DNA of 7,756 nt from Thermodesulfobacteriaceae bacterium (GTDB taxonomy: Bacteria > Desulfobacterota > Dissulfuribacteria > Dissulfuribacterales > UBA3076): NCBI GenBank assembly GCA_012961845.1, contig DTYO01000308.1, forward strand, positions 1-7,756. The letters run 5' to 3'. Below, one piece after another: positions 7,066 through 7,756 of this stretch. The notes under the pieces are model-generated. The model was given only the letters and a program-made list of their open reading frames with translations. It did not search any database and was not told where the DNA came from. Made by a program: the position numbers and the translations under genes. The number at the start of each line of letters is the position of its first letter. Position 1 is the first letter of the stretch.

Positions 7066-7569
7066 ATGCAGAATTCAGCAGTTGATATACAACAGGACCC
7101 ACTGCTGCTTTTCCAGGTGGGTAAACACCCCTGGGCAGTGGAGCTGAACTGGGTCAGAGAAGTCGTTCCAGCCAAAGGCATAGGCGCTCTGCCCAATTCC
7201 AACCCCGAAGTAGCAGGCATGATGAATGTCCGGGGCGAGGTTATTCCTGTAATCGATGGAGGAGACATCCTCAATGTTTCAGGAAACGGCGGATCCGGCG
7301 GCAACAGAAAGGTCCTCCTGTTTACATTTCAGGAAGGCTGTCTCGGGCTGCTGGTCGATTCGGTTTCCCGGGTCGAGCTCACCTCTGTCAGGGATCATTC
7401 AGCGTCAGTTGCAGATCCCACGACGGGGTTCTGCAACCAGAGATTCGTGTCCGGTCTGGCCGCATGCGGCGACTCTGAATCAGTACCGGTTTTGGATTTA
7501 AGTGAGCTTCTGAACTTTATCACGGCCATCAACAGGGCAAATACAGACCAGGGTGCTGAAGTTGCATAA
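7066..7569 (+). CDS. CheW-domain chemotaxis coupling protein (divergent)
   Basis: A small cytosolic protein of 167 residues made of a single CheW-like (SH3-type beta) domain. CheW proteins couple methyl-accepting receptors to the CheA kinase. Matching features: LLLFQVGKHPWAVELNWVRE (13-32), the PEVAGMMNVRGEVIPVID segment (47-64) containing the conserved NxRG arginine R56, LGLLVDSVSRV (93-103) and the C-terminal VPVLDLSELL (140-149). After PVID the usual DLR/xxL turn is replaced by GGDIL, and a glycine-rich NGGSGGN loop (74-80) follows. The fold call is good, but whether it is a classical CheW or a specialised coupling protein is open. The frame is open upstream to 6904, but this reaches back into thpR and across the promoter. 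ATG 7066 has ACAGGA eight bases upstream and lies downstream of the predicted transcription start. No recognised CheA, receptor or CheY gene is visible in the window. Confidence 0.85.
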   Translation: MQNSAVDIQQDPLLLFQVGKHPWAVELNWVREVVPAKGIGALPNSNPEVAGMMNVRGEVIPVIDGGDILNVSGNGGSGGNRKVLLFTFQEGCLGLLVDSVSRVELTSVRDHSASVADPTTGFCNQRFVSGLAACGDSESVPVLDLSELLNFITAINRANTDQGAEVA

Positions 7570-7612
7570 CCTGTGGCTGTCCATAAAATTGCTTTTTGCC
7601 GATATCTTCGTT

Positions 7613-7667
7613 GTGTGAAAAATTTCGTCCTCATCATTCTGCAAAAATGACAGCAGATTTTTCACAC
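7613..7667. repeat. Perfect 11-bp inverted repeat, arms 33 bases apart
   Basis: GTGTGAAAAAT at 7613-7623 is the exact reverse complement of ATTTTTCACAC at 7657-7667. Between the arms a small dyad is visible, TCATT (7634-7638) with AATGA (7646-7650). As RNA this could form a long-looped, A/U-rich hairpin. As DNA it could be a paired binding site, since the arm centres are 44 bases apart, close to four helical turns. There is no U-run after the distal arm, so it does not look like an intrinsic terminator. It lies between the cheW stop and the strong ribosome site at 7714. Confidence 0.7.
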
Positions 7668-7674
7668 CTCGTGA

Positions 7675-7703
7675 TGTCGAACAAGAATCATCATTGTCGG
7701 ACA
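7675..7703. repeat. Imperfect dyad (possible operator or small hairpin)
   Basis: TGTC-GA-ACAA (7675-7684) faces TTGT-CG-GACA (7694-7703) across a 9-base loop. Eight of ten positions are complementary and the two mismatches lie together in the middle. It ends ten bases before the Shine-Dalgarno at 7714, so either protein binding or RNA folding here could affect the next gene. It may also be chance. Confidence 0.35.
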
Positions 7704-7713
7704 GTCACTAACC

Positions 7714-7720
7714 AAGGAGG
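7714..7720 (+). promoter_or_regulatory. Strong Shine-Dalgarno of the last gene
   Basis: AAGGAGG at 7714-7720 is a near-complete anti-16S match, followed by an eight-base T-rich spacer (T7 then C) and ATG at 7729. It is the best ribosome site in the window; most others rely on partial GGA/AGG matches inside upstream genes. It fixes the start of the truncated gene that follows and suggests high translation. Confidence 0.85.
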
Positions 7721-7728
7721 TTTTTTTC

Positions 7729-7756
7729 ATGAAAGGCAGGTCAGGAGGCATAAAGG
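7729..7756 (+). CDS. Start of an unidentified gene (3' part outside window)
   Basis: Nine complete codons after ATG 7729 (MKGRSGGIK) are open to the window edge. The call rests on the optimally spaced AAGGAGG eight bases upstream and the same direction as cheW. The N-terminus is basic and glycine-rich, but far too short to assign a family. Position after a sigma-28-driven cheW makes a chemotaxis or motility gene plausible, though the 159-base gap and its dyads mean it could be a separate transcript. Confidence 0.6.

Noticed and set aside
7575..7592. GG...GC pattern (TGGC / TTGC) resembling a sigma-54 promoter.
   Set aside because: The invariant GG and GC are 14 bases apart rather than 10.
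7584..7605. TAAA (7584-7587) and GCCGATAT (7598-7605) after cheW, resembling a second sigma-28 promoter.
   Set aside because: Only 10 bases separate the elements instead of 15, and no TAAA-like sequence lies at the correct distance. Only an isolated -10-like element remains.
1..7756. Search for mobile elements, CRISPR arrays, tRNA/rRNA genes, toxin-antitoxin or defence genes.
   Set aside because: No terminal repeats, transposase or integrase motifs, regular repeat-spacer pattern or RNA-gene signatures were seen; gaps total only a few hundred bases.

Overview
This 7.76 kb window is an ordinary, densely packed bacterial chromosomal stretch with every gene on the + strand. No mobile element, CRISPR array, tRNA or rRNA is visible. 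Moderate GC content, frequent AGG/AGA arginine codons, the PgpA/CinA/ThpR neighbourhood, an M18 'aminopeptidase 1'-type peptidase, LarC, and a flagellar-type (sigma-28) promoter next to a CheW gene fit a motile Gram-negative bacterium. A sulfate-reducer-like lineage (Desulfobacterota, former Deltaproteobacteria) is my best guess, but it is an inference with low certainty.

Bases 1-1038 hold the 3' part of an M18 zinc aminopeptidase gene. Bases 1084-6925 hold six genes so tightly spaced that they probably form one transcript: nadB (L-aspartate oxidase), a TVP38/VTT-family membrane protein, larC (nickel-pincer cofactor nickel insertion), pgpA (phosphatidylglycerophosphatase A), cinA (MoaB-like plus NMN deamidase domains) and thpR (RNA 2',3'-cyclic phosphodiesterase). 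The junctions are a 40-base overlap (nadB/VTT), a 4-base ATGA overlap (VTT/larC), 8 bases (larC/pgpA), zero bases (pgpA/cinA) and a 38-base overlap (cinA/thpR). There is no space for internal promoters, so translational coupling is likely. The genes are housekeeping but mixed: two belong to NAD metabolism (nadB, cinA) and two to membrane phospholipids (the VTT protein by inference, pgpA).

At 6926-7065 the layout changes. A 140-base gap carries a near-perfect sigma-28 (FliA) promoter, followed by a small CheW-domain gene (7066-7569). This marks the start of a separate motility/chemotaxis unit. The next gap (7570-7728) contains a perfect 11-bp inverted repeat with arms 33 bases apart, a second imperfect dyad, and a very strong Shine-Dalgarno in front of an ATG at 7729. 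That last gene runs off the window after nine codons and cannot be identified.

I found no convincing new biological system. The items most worth a second look are the sigma-28 promoter, the inverted repeat in the last gap, the single-frame LarC with an A8 slippery run, and the in-frame zero-gap pgpA/cinA junction.
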